The notes under the pieces are model-generated. The model was not told the DNA's origin, did not search any database, and saw nothing but the letters and a program-made list of their open reading frames with translations. Shown here one piece after another: positions 47,662-60,247 of a stretch of 64,000 bases of DNA. The stretch covers positions 124,001-188,000 of the forward strand of contig LATX02000252.1 in assembly GCA_001466705.2 (NCBI GenBank), given 5' to 3'. The stretch comes from Moniliophthora roreri (Eukaryota > Basidiomycota > Agaricomycetes > Agaricales > Marasmiaceae). A program made the position numbers and the translations under genes. Position 1 is the stretch's first letter. Every line of letters starts with the position of its first letter.

Positions 47662-50430
47662 TCCATCCTCTATGAAACTGTCTCTAAACTTAATATTTAC
47701 CTTTCCATAGTCTCAACCAGCTGTGTCTTCATCTACTCAAGTGACTATCAAGACTGAACCATCTTCATCTAAGCATAAGGTCCAATACCTTACAGTCTCA
47801 GGTTCATCTTAATATTTTCTCATCCTAAATCTCTTTCTTATCAACCCTTGCTATAGCCTCCTGCCAGAAAATGCTCTTGAACTGCCACCAAGGCTGCAGG
47901 ATAAGGTATTATTCTTTTTAATATTATATCATCCATCTCATTAATACTATTCTTTCTTTTCAGAGTTCTGACCCTAAAGGTAAGAAACATGCTGTTGACC
48001 CTCCTCCTAATGAAGGCAAGAAAGACGTAAGTCTCCTTTTTCTAAAATGTTTTCCTTCTCTCATTATTACTCTCTTATCTCTAGAGAGATGGCAATATGG
48101 ATCTTGATGAGATNATGAATATTGTGGACGGTTTTGGTTTCCGCAAGCCTTTATGAGTCTCCTCATGTTGGCCCTCCAGCTCCTCAAGCATCTTGAATCT
48201 CATTTCTCCATTACCATCTCCAACAACCTCTATAGCTCTTTCCCTTTCAAATCTCAATTTTATTTCTGGAAGCATATGTTGGGTCTCAAGGTAGGTTCTC
48301 TCGTCCATTTGTTTTTCTTCTCTTATTAATATTATTCTTTTCCAGCCACTCGATTTCTCCACTGATTTCCTTTCTATAAAAGATATCTTGGCTGAATACG
48401 ATCCTGACTGAAACATTCTCAACATCAATAATGGTATCGAAATCTCTGACCACGAAGAATCAGATAGTAGCAATGAGGATGCTTCAGGTAATGAAAACAG
48501 AGGTAAAAGCCTCTAAACGCCCTGTTCATACTATTAAGCCTCCTGCTCGTGCTACTTCTATTGTCGAAGTGGTACATGTGCTCATTTTAATAATATTCTT
48601 TCTTCTGTTTCTCATATTCTTTTCCTCATAGCTGGCCTGCTCCAGTGGCTCCAGTAAAACTAAGCAAAAGGTGAGTTCCATCCTCTATGAAACTGTCTCT
48701 AAACTTAATATTTACCTTTCCATAGTCTCAACCAGCTGTGTCTTCATCTACTCAAGTGACTATCAAGACTGAACCATCTTCATCTAAGCATAAGGTCCAA
48801 TACCTTACAGTCTCAGGTTCATCTTAATATTTTCTCATCCTAAATCTCTTTCTTATCAACCCTTGCTATAGCCTCCTGCCAGAAAATGCTCTTGAACTGC
48901 CACCAAGGCTGCAGGATAAGGTATTATTCTTTTTAATATTATATCATCCATCTCATTAATACTATTCTTTCTTTTCAGAGTTCTGACCCTAAAGGTAAGA
49001 AACATGCTGTTGACCCTCCTCCTAATGAAGGCAAGAAAGACGTAAGTCTCCTTTTTCTAAAATGTTTTCCTTCTCTCATTATTACTCTCTTATCTCTAGA
49101 GAGATGGCAATATGGATCTTGATGAGATCGATCCTTCACAACCATCCACCTCCAAATCTATCCAAGACCTTGATCTGGAGGAGATCATCGGTGGAGTTGG
49201 TCAAGGTTGCTCTGCTAAGGAGAACACTTCCAATGTCTTCTGTCTTCTCCAAGCTTTTGGTCAAACTAAGGCCATAGAGGTACTTTGAGGTAAGCTCTGT
49301 TTATCCACTATCTACCCCTTAGGCTCTCTAGTTCTATTCTTTTTAGCTCACTCTGGGTTGCTAAATCTTGGCCTCAGCAACACTTTCTGGCCTGTATACA
49401 AGATCATGTCTGCTCTGACAACTCATCCTAGGGTAATTATTCTTGCTCATTCCTCTCATCTCTAACATTTCTTTAAATATTCTTCTTTCTATAAGCCAAA
49501 GCCAACATCAACAATGAACTGTCTTGTACTCAATGTGACTCTGCCAATGCTTATTGCAAAACCAGATTAGGGATGTCCACCCACTGTTAGTGATGCACCC
49601 ACCTCCAACTACAGTGCTCATTCAGAATGTATTTCTTCAACGCCTTTACCATGAACAACCAGCATTTCATCCAATTGCTAAGTAGTCTTGCCAGTAATAC
49701 TATCTTTTCTTTCTTTTTGACTCTCATTCTAATCTTAATATTTTCAGGTCTCGCCTTCCAGACATCTGCCATCTTCAATCTAATAGTTTCATTCTTTGGC
49801 ATTTGACAACAGATCTCCCTCCTGTGTGCTCAAGAGGAGTCCATCAAAAGTTCTCTTCATTATCATTGAGAGCTTCTTTGAGCAAGCTGTGCTGACCCCC
49901 ATGTCATTCTAAAATACTTGTTCTGGCACAATCCTAACTTTGCCCCTTTGGAGGAACAACTCAACATCCTCTGTGCTTCTCTGAGTTGGATTGCTAGAGA
50001 CCTGGGTGTGCCTGATGGCTACAAATTTGAAGTTGTTTGTCCTATAGATCCATTCTCTGCCTCTCTAAGTGATGTATGGGTTATTTTGAAGGGCACTGAC
50101 TTTGATGTCACTGGTCTGAAGTCCAGCTCATACATGATTGTTGACAACAAGGTTGTTATAGTTGATGGGTTGGAAGCTCTGCATTTTGAAGGCCTTGCTG
50201 TCGAGAACAAAGCTGGCCCCTCAAACTCCATAAGTCTTCTCTATCACTTTTCCACTATATCTCTCATTAATATTCTATTATTCTTATAGACTGCTGATGC
50301 TGGGCCTTCTGCTCTTGCTACCCCTCATGCTGTTAGTCCTTCAAATACTGTCGACTCGACTAATGAAGCCAGTGCTGTGGCAGCCGACAATGCCAATCCT
50401 TTGGTATGTCTCTTCTTCTTTAATATTCTG
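46787..50430 (+). pseudogene. degenerate multi-exon gene, Cys-cluster type, function unknown
   Basis: The start at 46787 (MTCKAKSKSTAAVASSSKSK) gives exon 1 to 47029, exon 2 at 47090-47275 and exon 3 from 47331, all phase 0 with pyrimidine-rich introns containing ttaatatt. A TGA at 47394 breaks exon 3. Later exon-like pieces include SSTQVTIKTEPSSSKHK near 47710, DLEEIIGGVGQGCSAKENTS near 49170, a Cys-containing piece CTQCDSANAYC near 49520, and an open segment at 49918-50230 with YKFEVVCPIDPFSASLSDV. The 48115-49128 part repeats 47100-48113 across a single N and must be removed before modelling. The same first exons occur at 43939 in the duplicated copy. Such repeated genes are common in agaricomycete genomes; I cannot name a function. 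Confidence 0.35.
47100..49128. repeat. 1.0-kb segment present twice across the N at 48114
   Basis: 47100-48113 equals 48115-49128 (offset 1015). The second copy restarts at atgaatattgtggacgg and reads through into new sequence at 49129. Confidence 0.9.
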
Positions 50431-51576
50431 ATCTCTTACTAATCAGCTATCTTCTAGTAAGCTGGTGGATATGCCACAACCTGTGTCTCTGCTGACACCA
50501 TCATCCACTTTGGACAATATTGCATTCTTCAGTCTCTCTTGCCTTTTGACTGCTCCTGAGTCAGATGATGAGGATGAGGTGCTGTATACCCTCCCAACTT
50601 AGGATTTTGTCATGTTACTCTCTTGGTTGGCACCAGGTTTGGCTATTATATCACATATTGGACATAATATTATCATCTACAACTCTACTATACTCTCTTG
50701 TTGCTGAAATATTTAAGTACTTTACTCAAAAACACTTAGATATTTTCAAATCTACTTGGACTTTCTCTTCAGTAGCTATAGTTTTTGTACTATTTGCTTA
50801 CTGAAACAATCATATAACATCTCCTGCTCATTTTCTAAGCCAATGCATGAAAATATTATAAGTCCTAGTTGTCTTCGAACTTAAACATTTCTCGAGTCAA
50901 GCATATCTCTCTTATTTTGTGTGAATTGCTATCACAGATCATGTTTTTGTCATCTCTCTCATCCTTCTTCATGTAGATAAGTCTATTATAAACTTCTTTT
51001 CTTATCTATTGCCAATCTCTAAGTCTTTTCTGTATGTGTCATTCTCTGTATATATGCATAAGCACTCTATATTTAGTGATCTGACCAAATATTCTTTTGT
51101 CTTTGGAACTGAATTGAATCTATTGTTCCTGTCCTATATTTTCTGGGTTGTGGAATCAGCACTCCTGTTATCTCTATGAAGTTCCTCTTACACCACTTTC
51201 AGTTTCATCTATTAGTTTCCATGTCTATGTATGCTTCTCTTTTTCCAGCCAATAGTCATTCCATCCACTATTCACGTGTCTTAGTGGTTCTCTGAAACTT
51301 CCATACAGGCAATCTTTATTCAATTCTTTTTGAAAATTGTTGAAAATTGTTGAAATTTCCATATATATTCCTCCCCCCAACTAAATAATAACAATGTCCC
51401 TGTTGTTCAGGCAAGGTACACATATCTCATCTGACAATTTGCACTATTCATTTCCACGAATGTGCACATTCTATGGCATATGCCTATAAATTCTGTGTGT
51501 TCAAACAATAACTCCCTATAATTCACATTCTTTCTGTCTTCAAAATTCGTTGTCTAATCTTTTGGATACTGCTGCA
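50431..51576. other. AT-rich stretch, exon debris, no supported gene
   Basis: Pyrimidine-rich plus strand like the neighbouring introns; only short frames. Possibly a long 3' part of the degenerate upstream gene. Confidence 0.4.
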
Positions 51577-52007
51577 ATGCCTCCCTCCAACCCTTGGCCT
51601 GATTGTCAGATGTGATTTCACAACACCACTGAGCTGTTCAACTTCATTAAGTGCTCTGCACATGGCAGTAATCCTAATATTCATAGCCTTTTGGTTGCAC
51701 AACTGGTGGACCATCTAGTATGCCTTACTATTATCTATCATCTCACTTATTCTTATCAATATTATCTTCTCTCTAGAAAGGGCAACTCAATTTCAAGCAT
51801 GTCACTGCTGACAAAGAAGTGTACAAACTCTATTGTGCTTGTGTTGAGTTTATTAACACTCAGATCTTCACTGGTGCCAAAGCTCCATTTGTGCTAGATT
51901 ACCTTGAGGCTTTCACACATGAAATGCATGCTTTTTGCACCCATGCAGCTGCATCCAAAAATCATAAGCTCTCTTTCTGTCTTCTCTATGTTCAACATCA
52001 TTCCTAA
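51577..52007 (+). pseudogene. second degenerate gene of unknown function (two exons)
   Basis: Exon 1 51577-51717 (MPPSNPWPDCQM, then an in-frame TGA at 51613, then FHNTTELFNFIKC) is spliced by gtatgcc ... ctctctag to exon 2 at 51777-52007 (KGQLNFKHVTADKEVYKLYC ... CLLYVQHHS). The reading is coherent apart from the TGA, again where Arg would fit. Not recognised. Confidence 0.4.
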
Positions 52008-52110
52008 GTAATCCTTCTAGGAAAATGTAAGGCCTCAAAAGTATCTGTGGATTCATCAGATGAGGAAGAAGTACAAATTGTCAATAATATGAATGATGAT
52101 TTGGAAGTAC

Positions 52111-52250
52111 TGTTACATTACTTGTACAGCAATGTCACCACTAACTTCAACTAAGAGAGTCGAAGTAGTAACAAGTTCAAGTTTGAGTTCATTCAACAGT
52201 AATAAATTGAGAAGATGGAGAGCAGACCTACCTTTAGATGTAATTAAAAG
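52111..52250 (-). mobile_element. degenerate gypsy LTR end, minus strand
   Basis: tgttacattacttgtacagcaatgtc followed by aacttcaacta and caagttcaagtttgag is the reverse complement of the LTR end shared by the chromoviruses, with many transitions. The far boundary is not clear. Confidence 0.5.
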
Positions 52251-52591
52251 TAAGTACTAAGAATCATTAGAGTAATACATATACATTATTATAAAATTGT
52301 CTAAGGTTTATATTGATTGATAAGACACTATAATATGCTAATAATTAGTATATTACCTCAGTATATACTAATCATTGGTCTCCATGCAGGTAATGTAGGT
52401 TCAACATAGATTAGTGTTTATGCAGTAAGTATAGTCCTCATGCATGGCCTCTATAGGCAGGCAGTATAGTCTCTGTGTGGTCTCTGTGCATAGTCTCTGT
52501 ACAGTACATATGATCTCCATGCAGTAAGTATAGTCTTCATGCATGGTCTATGCAGACAGTATAGCCTTCATGCAGTAAGTATAGTCTCTAT

Positions 52592-53467
52592 GTGGTCTCT
52601 GTGCATGGTCTCTATGACTTTTGCTATCAGTTCAAGCTCAATTGGGAAATTTTCATCAAAATTATCAAGAAGTCAGGCTGGACATATTTCAAAGAATTTG
52701 GTGCAAATATTCAACCTGAACAGAAGTCTTCATGGGATGCCTGGGCTGTAAAGAACAACCCAAAGCACAAGTTCAGAAATGAAGGTTTTTGATACTATAA
52801 CAAGTTTGACATCATTTACCCAGTAGCCACAGCTATTGCACACAACACAGGTGTTTGCTGGAGTGGTTGTGCTGAGTCAGAAGAATGGGATATTGAGAGG
52901 ATGGAGCCAGAAGGGGATCAAAATGGGGAAGAACTGGTTGACAGCCAGAAGAGAGGTGAAGAGACACCCACTGCTGCTGCTAAAGAAGGCAATATAATTG
53001 TTGGTGAGGATGTGGGCAGTGTGAAAGATATGGTGGGAGTAGTAGAAGCACTTGGAGATGAAAGTGCAGGTGTTGGAGATGAGAATGCTACTGTAAGTGA
53101 ACTTTATTAGTCTCCCACATCGCATTTTTGATATTTGATTCAGGAACAGTCCTCTACTAACTTACTATCCTGAAAGCAAGCAGCATCACCAACTCCCCTG
53201 CCTCTTGCTCAAGGTGCCAAGCAAACAAAGTCCCTTGACTCTATCTCCTCCACTCCAAAGCCAAGGTTGGCACATCCCCAGCATGTCACCCCAACTCAGC
53301 ATGTTGACCCACATACCAGAGTGGCTAATGCATTGGGTGAGATCTACTCTGAAATGAGTCTCTTCAATGACACTATTCAGCAGTATGTGGTGCCTAAGCC
53401 ATATAAACTGACTCTTCCACCAGCTACTCCCACTGATATGGTTAGCCTTAAGACACCCAAGTGTTAA
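52592..53467 (+). pseudogene. Myb/SANT-like DNA-binding protein fragment
   Basis: The segment WEIFIKIIKKSGWTYFKEFG then SSWDAWAVKNNPKHKFRNEG and, after a TGA near 52789, YYNKFDIIYP resembles the last helices of the Myb/SANT-like domain found in PIF/Harbinger-type and related basidiomycete transposon proteins (W ... SG ... W-D ... P-x-x-K-x-F-R ... G-F ... Y). It is followed by an acidic linker, a GTAAGT intron near 53095 and a tail AKQTKSLDSISSTPKPR. The N-terminal helix is missing or eroded. Family assignment is by resemblance only. Confidence 0.45.
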
Positions 53468-53745
53468 GGATTTGCAATTCAATGACACTGGATGCATTGA
53501 CCAGGGCAGTAGCCCACCCTACTGCCATAGAGGCAGTAGGACAGCAGTAGCCATCTGCCCCGGTCTGACTCGTGGCTGCAATGTGTTTTTCATTTAATAT
53601 ATATCATGAATGTAGTTTATACTCAAAATACAATATTTCAGTAATTTATACGATCGGTACAATACTAAATACAACATCAGGAGATCAGCCCGGTAACAAC
53701 GAAAACATGTAGATAGTAACAAGAAAGCAAAAAAAACAACACAGA
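53468..53745. other. intergenic, no feature
   Basis: A short direct repeat around gcagtag(c/g) at 53505-53550; otherwise nothing. Confidence 0.5.
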
Positions 53746-54258
53746 CTACATCTGGTCCTCCACCTCAGCATCTATTTCCAGAATCAATGGCTTGATTATT
53801 GTCTCCCAAGCATCCACGCTTGGGAGACGAAAAACTTCTTGATGATACTTTCTACCTGTAAGAGTCATTAGTACACAAAACCAAGAGAAAAGGGATAGTT
53901 ACAATCTGGGCACTGCTTGCATACTCTCTCCATCCCGCGAGCCATCAATGCAAGATGTACAAGGCGCTCTGGGATTCGATTCAGCACACCCAAACGAAGA
54001 ATACAAAAAGGAAAACTTACTGACACAATACAAATGCTTTACTGGTACTCTGTTGTACCAAATATGAGGCCTAGACGGGCACTGTCGGTCCCATTCCGCC
54101 TGCCTCTTCCCCAGAGGCTGGCTCATTCGTCCAACTTTGAAAAAGTACTCTGGTTTGTCGTCATCCACGATACGAAAAGAATAGATGTCGCTGTGTTTGT
54201 CAAAGATACTAAATTTCTTGAGTAGCGTTGCCTCATATTTCCAGGCAGACGTCGTCAT
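53746..54258 (-). CDS. small protein resembling T5orf172/GIY-YIG-like domain
   Basis: Three exons, complement(53746-53855, 53903-53968, 54021-54258), give 137 residues with no stop; the introns are 47 and 52 bp with good signals. Residues 20-60 read IYSFRIVDDDKPEYFFKVGR, then KRQAEWDRQCPSRP, matching the K-(V/I)-G-R ... R ... W ... C layout of the T5orf172/MUG113 domain. A C-terminal CKQCPDCRKYHQEVF gives a possible zinc site. Many agaricomycetes carry numerous such small genes, often near transposons. DNA binding is inferred for the domain; the role is unknown. It is one of the few undamaged genes in the right half of the window. Confidence 0.6.
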
Positions 54259-54599
54259 CTACAAGCTATCAACTAAGGAAAACAGTCAGAAAAGGTACAG
54301 AACTTACCCAGCACCTTAGAGAGTCAAACATTTCAAAGATCTGTTGAATAATGACCGAGAACAAGCAGGGAAGGCAGGAGAGTTGTCAAAGTGTAGGGCA
54401 AAGGGTGGGCAGAGGGCAGGCGGCGCCTTGCCAGGCACCAAATGGTACCAAATGAAGCCTGTGCAGCCCCCAACAACACCTCCAACATGACCGGAAAGCA
54501 TAGAGAAGTCACCCTAGAGGTTTTCTGGAGCATAGATCATGAATCTGGCATCCTCAGGGTACACCATGTCAGTCGTTTCTCAATCACATAGTGTTGGCC

Positions 54600-54830
54600 A
54601 TTTGTGCAGGTGCTCTTGGGCGCTTATTTTCTGGAATGCTGGTTTCGACATCTGGACCGTAAAGGCAGGTGCTTTTTTCTCTGGAATGAGAGTCTTCAAC
54701 TTCCGGACCGTTGAGGCAGGCGCTTTTGGGCGCTTATTGTCCAGAATGGTGGTTTCAACTTCCAGACCATAAAGGCAGGCGCTTTTGGCACTCTTTGCCT
54801 GGAATGATCTTTTCAACATATTTCCATCGC
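54600..54830. repeat. minisatellite of about 60-bp units
   Basis: Three to four imperfect copies of a unit containing gcaggcgcttttgggcgctt, tctggaatg and gtttcaacttccggaccgt. It overlaps the presumed 3' end of the tnp2 reading. Confidence 0.75.
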
Positions 54831-55306
54831 CATCCATCACCCGAAAGCAACACCCCCATATCTGGATACTTCAGCAGCAATTTACCACCGTGAGGAGCAT
54901 TTTCCTTCATGAAACCCATGGCATTCCAAGTAGAATAATCTATCTGTATATACCGATTTAGCTACAGGTACACTGATAATGTTAGAAAACTTACATGTTC
55001 GCATTATAGTAATTTGCCAGATATCATCTCCTCCCACGATTCAATGACCAGCATAAAACTAGAGTTTTTTCCTGAATTCCATATGTCCCCGCTGGACGTG
55101 GATAAGCTACTGCATGAACAATTATATCCTTCTCCTCCACAACTGCCCAGATGCCGGATCTATCAGCATCGACAATGCCAGTCATCATGAGGGGGTATTT
55201 GTGATATGGCGCTTTCTGTTGCTCTCCTATCGGCAGGGGTTTAGACACTTCAATGAAGAAAAATGTTCGCATTCAGTGGTGAAGAGGCATCTGCCAAATT
55301 GAATGT

Positions 55307-57081
55307 ATAAACCCAGTGTTTTTGATTGAGCGAGCTTGGTCCTCATAGAATTGGACACAGCTGTTGCCTTTATGGGAAATAAATGTGCTGAAAGTCTGAT
55401 GGTGAGCGTTAGTGAAGCTGGCCAACTGCACTCCGGAGGGTGGAAGGATGAAGGCGTCAAGTGCGAGTCGAGGGTCATCATGAGCTCTTGGCCAAGGGGG
55501 TCCCTGGAGATGAATATAGGTGAGCAGCTTCTCATACTGCCAATTTGGCAGATCCTTGGCACATTTGAAGAAGTGAGCTTCTTCTCATTCTGTTACAACT
55601 TCACTGTTGGTGCGTTTTAGACCTGAGAGTATGGCACAGAACTGTAATAACGTGTTAGCCTCACCATGAACTCTATCCTCCAAATATCTGTCAAAAAGGC
55701 ATCTACAAGCCATCTGTTGCAAAATCATGTGGTGAAGGTCATCTTGGGGTATAACTATTAGTTGGTTAGGCACATGAAGAAGCACTTACAACTCACACAT
55801 TCGTCGATTTATTTTGATTCCTTGACATAGATAATTTGAACACTCCCCAGGAAATTCGCTGAGTTCAGCGAGTGGACCCCATCACTTGAGTAAGTCACCG
55901 TTGTGCATCGCATAGTGATGATTTGGCTTCCAATTGACAGGGTAGATCTGAGCCAATAATTCGCAATAGCGCACATAATGATGCATGTAGGCCTCTGCAT
56001 CAGCATCAGAGGTCGAATATGCAGAAATGATGTTTGTTAAGGCAAGCAAATGACCAAAGTTGCTCAAGATGAGCCTATGGTAGTTCGAAGGTTCCGAGGT
56101 CCACCAGAACTCAGGGAGAATCAAAGGAAAGATGATAGTGAAGAGGACAAGATAGTCATATGCTTTGAGACTACTGTGCTTAGGTTCTCTGAGATTTCTG
56201 GGTGGTCTACTTATATATGTGGGAAGTGGAACAGTCTGAATACAGGTTCTAATTCTCTCTAGCTGGTCTTTGGACAACAAGAACGGCTGTCTTTCAGTGT
56301 CGAAGAATGACGAATCACGGGAGGAATCAGAGCCACCTGATGGAGGCATGTTGGCCCCTGAAGGAGCTATGCTTGATGGTATACGGGCGTCCAAAAAGGC
56401 AGATGGTGTTCTGGAACGAGATCGAAACGGGCTTGGACTGGCTGGTCGGCCATGAACCCATCGTACTCTCCTCTGACATCGTCTTCTCGAACGTCTCGCT
56501 ATGAGTACGACAATGCTCTCTTCGTATTCTCTACTCTCCTGCGTCAGTTCCTCAAGTTCGCTATCAAGCTCCTCCAAAGCTTCCTCAGGAAACTCTTCCT
56601 CTGAATCAGAGGGTTCTGCTTCTCCACCTTCATGGGGGCTGATGTTCCACAGGTCGTGGAGATGATACTGTAGAATTCCCTCAAGCGTGTTGTGCATGAA
56701 GCCGAGCATGAGGTGGGATACAGGATTCCAATAGGGAAGATCGTATAATGGTGTCCAACGAACTCCGGTGATTTGCGCTTGGTGTTTGTGGTCAGCTTGT
56801 GTTGTATACCCTTTCCACGTCGCTGCCTGTGCAACCACCTCTTCAGTGTCTTGTGTCTCCCAATTCATGTAATTCAAGTCCACCCTCTCACCTTCTGTTG
56901 ATTTACACTATGAACAGTACATTATTGCACTGTGACTAAGGAATCCTGACATGAGTCAGATTGCTGGAAGATCGGCAATTAATGGAACCATGATAACTCT
57001 ATGTTCCATTCCAGCAGGATACCAAAACGTGTAAAAGACATGTCCATGCCAAAGCCTGCATAGGACTTTGATGATAGGCTT
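55307..57081. repeat. tnp2 segment, version 1
   Basis: Corresponds to 57083-58674 with several percent substitutions and one replacement: about 245 bp here (56455-56700) versus about 60 bp in the other version (58235-58300). The divergence is too high for sequencing error, so the versions are haplotypes or separate element copies placed side by side. Confidence 0.85.
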
Positions 57082-57082
57082 N

Positions 57083-58674
57083 ATAAACCCAGTGTTTTTG
57101 ATTGAGCGAGCTTGGTCCTCATAGAATTGGACACAGCTGTTGCCTTTATGGGAAATAAATGTGCTGAAAGTCTGACAGTGAGCATTAGTGAAGCTGGCCA
57201 ACTGCACTCCAGAGGGTGGAAGGATGAAGGTGTCAAGTGCAAGTTGAGGGTCATCATGAGCTCTTGGCCAAGGGGGTCCCTGGAGATGAATATAGGTGAG
57301 CAGCTTCTCATACTGCCAATTTGGCAGATCCTTGGCACATTTGAAGAAGTGAGCTTCTTCTCATTCTGTTACAACTTCACTGTTGGTGCGTTTTAGACCT
57401 GAGAGTATGGCACAGAACTGTAATAACGTGTTAGCCTCACCATGAACTCTATCCTCCAAATATCTGTCAAAAAGGCATCTACAAGCCATCTGTTGCAAAA
57501 TCATGTGGTGAAGGTCGTCTTGGGGTATAACTATTAGTCAGTTAGGCACATGAAGAAGCACTTACAACTCACACATTCATTGATTTATCTTGATTCCTTG
57601 ACATAGATAATTTGAACGCTCCCTGGGAAATTCGCTGAGTTCAGCAAGTGGACCCCATTGCTTGAGTAAGTCACTGTTGTGCATTGCATAGTGATGATTT
57701 GGCTTCCAATTGACGGGGTAGATCTGAGCCAATAATTTGCAATAGCGCACATAATGATGCATGTAGGCCTCTGCATCAGCATCAGAGGTCAAATATGCAG
57801 AAATGATGTTTGTTGAGGCAAGCAAATGACCAAAGTTGCTCAAGATGAGCCTATGGTAGTTCAAAGGTTCTGAGGTCCACCAGAACTCAGGGAGAATCAA
57901 AGGAAAGATGTCAGTGAAGAGGACAAGATAGTCATATGCTTTGAGACTACCATGCTTAGGTTCTCCGAGATTTCTGGGTGGTCTACTTATATACGTGGGA
58001 AGTGGAACCGTCTGAATACAGGTTCTAATTCTCTCTAGCTGGTCTTTGGAGAATGAGAACGGCTGTCTTTCAGTGTCAAAGAATGATGAATCACAGAAGG
58101 AATCAGAGCCACCTGATGGAGGCATGTTGGCCCCTGAAGAAGCTATGCTCGATAGTATACGGGCATCCAAAAAGGCAGATGGTGTTCTGGAACGAGATCA
58201 AAACGGGCTTGTACTGGCTGGTCGGCCACGAATGGTAGCATGAGAGGAGACTGTAGCAGAAGAGCTTGCAGAGCGATACTCATGCTGTATGAAGCCGAGC
58301 ATGAGGTGGGATACAGGATTCCAATAGGGAAGATCATATAATGGTGTCCAACGAACTCTGGTGATTTGTGCTTGGCGTTTGCAGTCAGCTTGTGTTGTAT
58401 ACCCTTTCCACATCGCTGCCTGTGCAACCACCTCTTCAGCGTCTCATGTCTCCCAATTCATGTAATTCAAGTCCGCCCTCTCACTTTCTGTTGATTTACA
58501 CCATGAACAGTACATTATTGCACTGTGACTAAGGAATCCTGACATGAGTTGGATTGCTGGAAGATCGGCAATTAATGGAACCATGATAACTCTATGTTCC
58601 ATTCCAGCAGGATACCAAAACGTGTAAAAGACATGTCCACGCCAAAGCCTGCATAGGACTTTGACAATAGGCTT
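57083..58674. repeat. tnp2 segment, version 2
   Basis: Begins directly after the N at 57082 and continues into unique tnp2 sequence at 58675, so it is the version continuous with the 5' half of the gene. Confidence 0.85.
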
Positions 58675-58726
58675 CAGGATGTGCGATATGGTGTCTGGAT
58701 CAGGTTCATTAGGACCTGGTATGATG

Positions 58727-59763
58727 CAGAGAAAAAAAGTGTTTTGGGGTAGAAACTGTATTTCTGATGGTAGATTCATACAGTACAGGATAACAGCCCT
58801 GCAGCTGACCTTCTTTCCTCGTGTCTTGTTCTGGAAAGGATTGAACCAGTCCACATATAAACTGAAAGTGAGGTTGTGAGAGTGATTGGGGAACATTGAC
58901 TGGACTCAATGCCACTCAGGACTTCGCCATACATTCTGCATGTACTGACCATTGGTAGCAACTGGGGTATTGAACAATGCCTCTATAGCATGCTCAATGC
59001 TCGGTCGTTTCAAGAAATGCTCCAGCCACGACTCAAAGGATTGATTGCTGTACAGGCATCGCGGTACAACTTTTGGGCCTTTCGATGTGTTTCGCAGCAT
59101 TGTAAGAGGCTCGTTGCAGGGACAAGATCTCAGTGACTTCTTATAGTCACATTTTGAGGGAAGATTGTGAATGTTGAATCTCTTGTAGCATACTGGGCAA
59201 CAGACAGTGCGAGATATCATGGGCTGAAAGCCAATATTGTTCCANCAGAGAAAAAAAGTGTTTTGGGGTAGAAACTGTATTTCTGATGGTAGATTCATAC
59301 AGTACAGGATAACAGCCCTGCAGCTGACCTTCTTTCCTCGTGTCTTGTTCTGGAAAGGATTGAACCAGTCCACATATAAACTGAAAGTGAGGTTGTGAGA
59401 GTGATTGGGGAACATTGACTGGACTCGATGCCACTCAGGACTTCGCCATACATTCTGCATGTGCTGACCATTGGTAGCAACTGGGGTATTGAACAATGCC
59501 TCCATAGCATGCTCAATGCTCGGTTGTTTCAAGAAATGCTCCAGCCACGACTCGAAGGATTGATTGCTGTACAGGCATCGCGGTACAACTTTTGGGCCTT
59601 TCAATGTGTTTCGCAGCGTTGTAAGAGGCTTGTTGCAGGGACAAGATCTTGGTGACTTCTTATAGTCACATTTTGAGGGAAGATTGTGAATGTTGAATCT
59701 CTTGTAGCATACTGGGCAACAGACAGTGCGAGATATCATGGGCTGAAAGCCAATATTGTTCCA
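58727..59763. repeat. 0.5-kb tnp2 segment present twice across the N at 59245
   Basis: 58727-59244 matches 59246-59763 at a constant offset of 519, with a handful of transitions such as cgatgt/caatgt. Confidence 0.88.
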
Positions 59764-60247
59764 AACTGTGCGAATATCGGAGGGGATGTCTGGCTTGGCG
59801 ATGTCAACAGTGCACCCAATCGCGAGGAGATAGAGACCAAATAATTTGAAAATGAAATGAAGCATGAACTTCAATGCAATGAGGACTGTGTTCACAGTTG
59901 ATTGACTGGCCCCCCCACAAAGGTTCAACCACGCAACCAAAAGGTAGCACATGTCGGTAATGAATGAAACTTGTGGTTCCACATCTATGAATTGTCAGCG
60001 ATAGTGAATAATTGCAAGATGGTATCTTGAAACATACCGATGCTAATCCTCTCTCCTTGTGCAACCTGTCCCACTGCCATTTCCTCCACTGTGCTCTCCC
60101 TCTCTCTTAACACGTTCTGCAGATCTACAGCCATACCAGCCCATAGATCTCTCATTTCATTGGCTTTTTTGTGTTCGGACAACATGGAATAGCTGACTTC
60201 TTTCCCGACGTAGGTTTCCCTGTTGTGTTCAAAAGTGAATAAACGGC

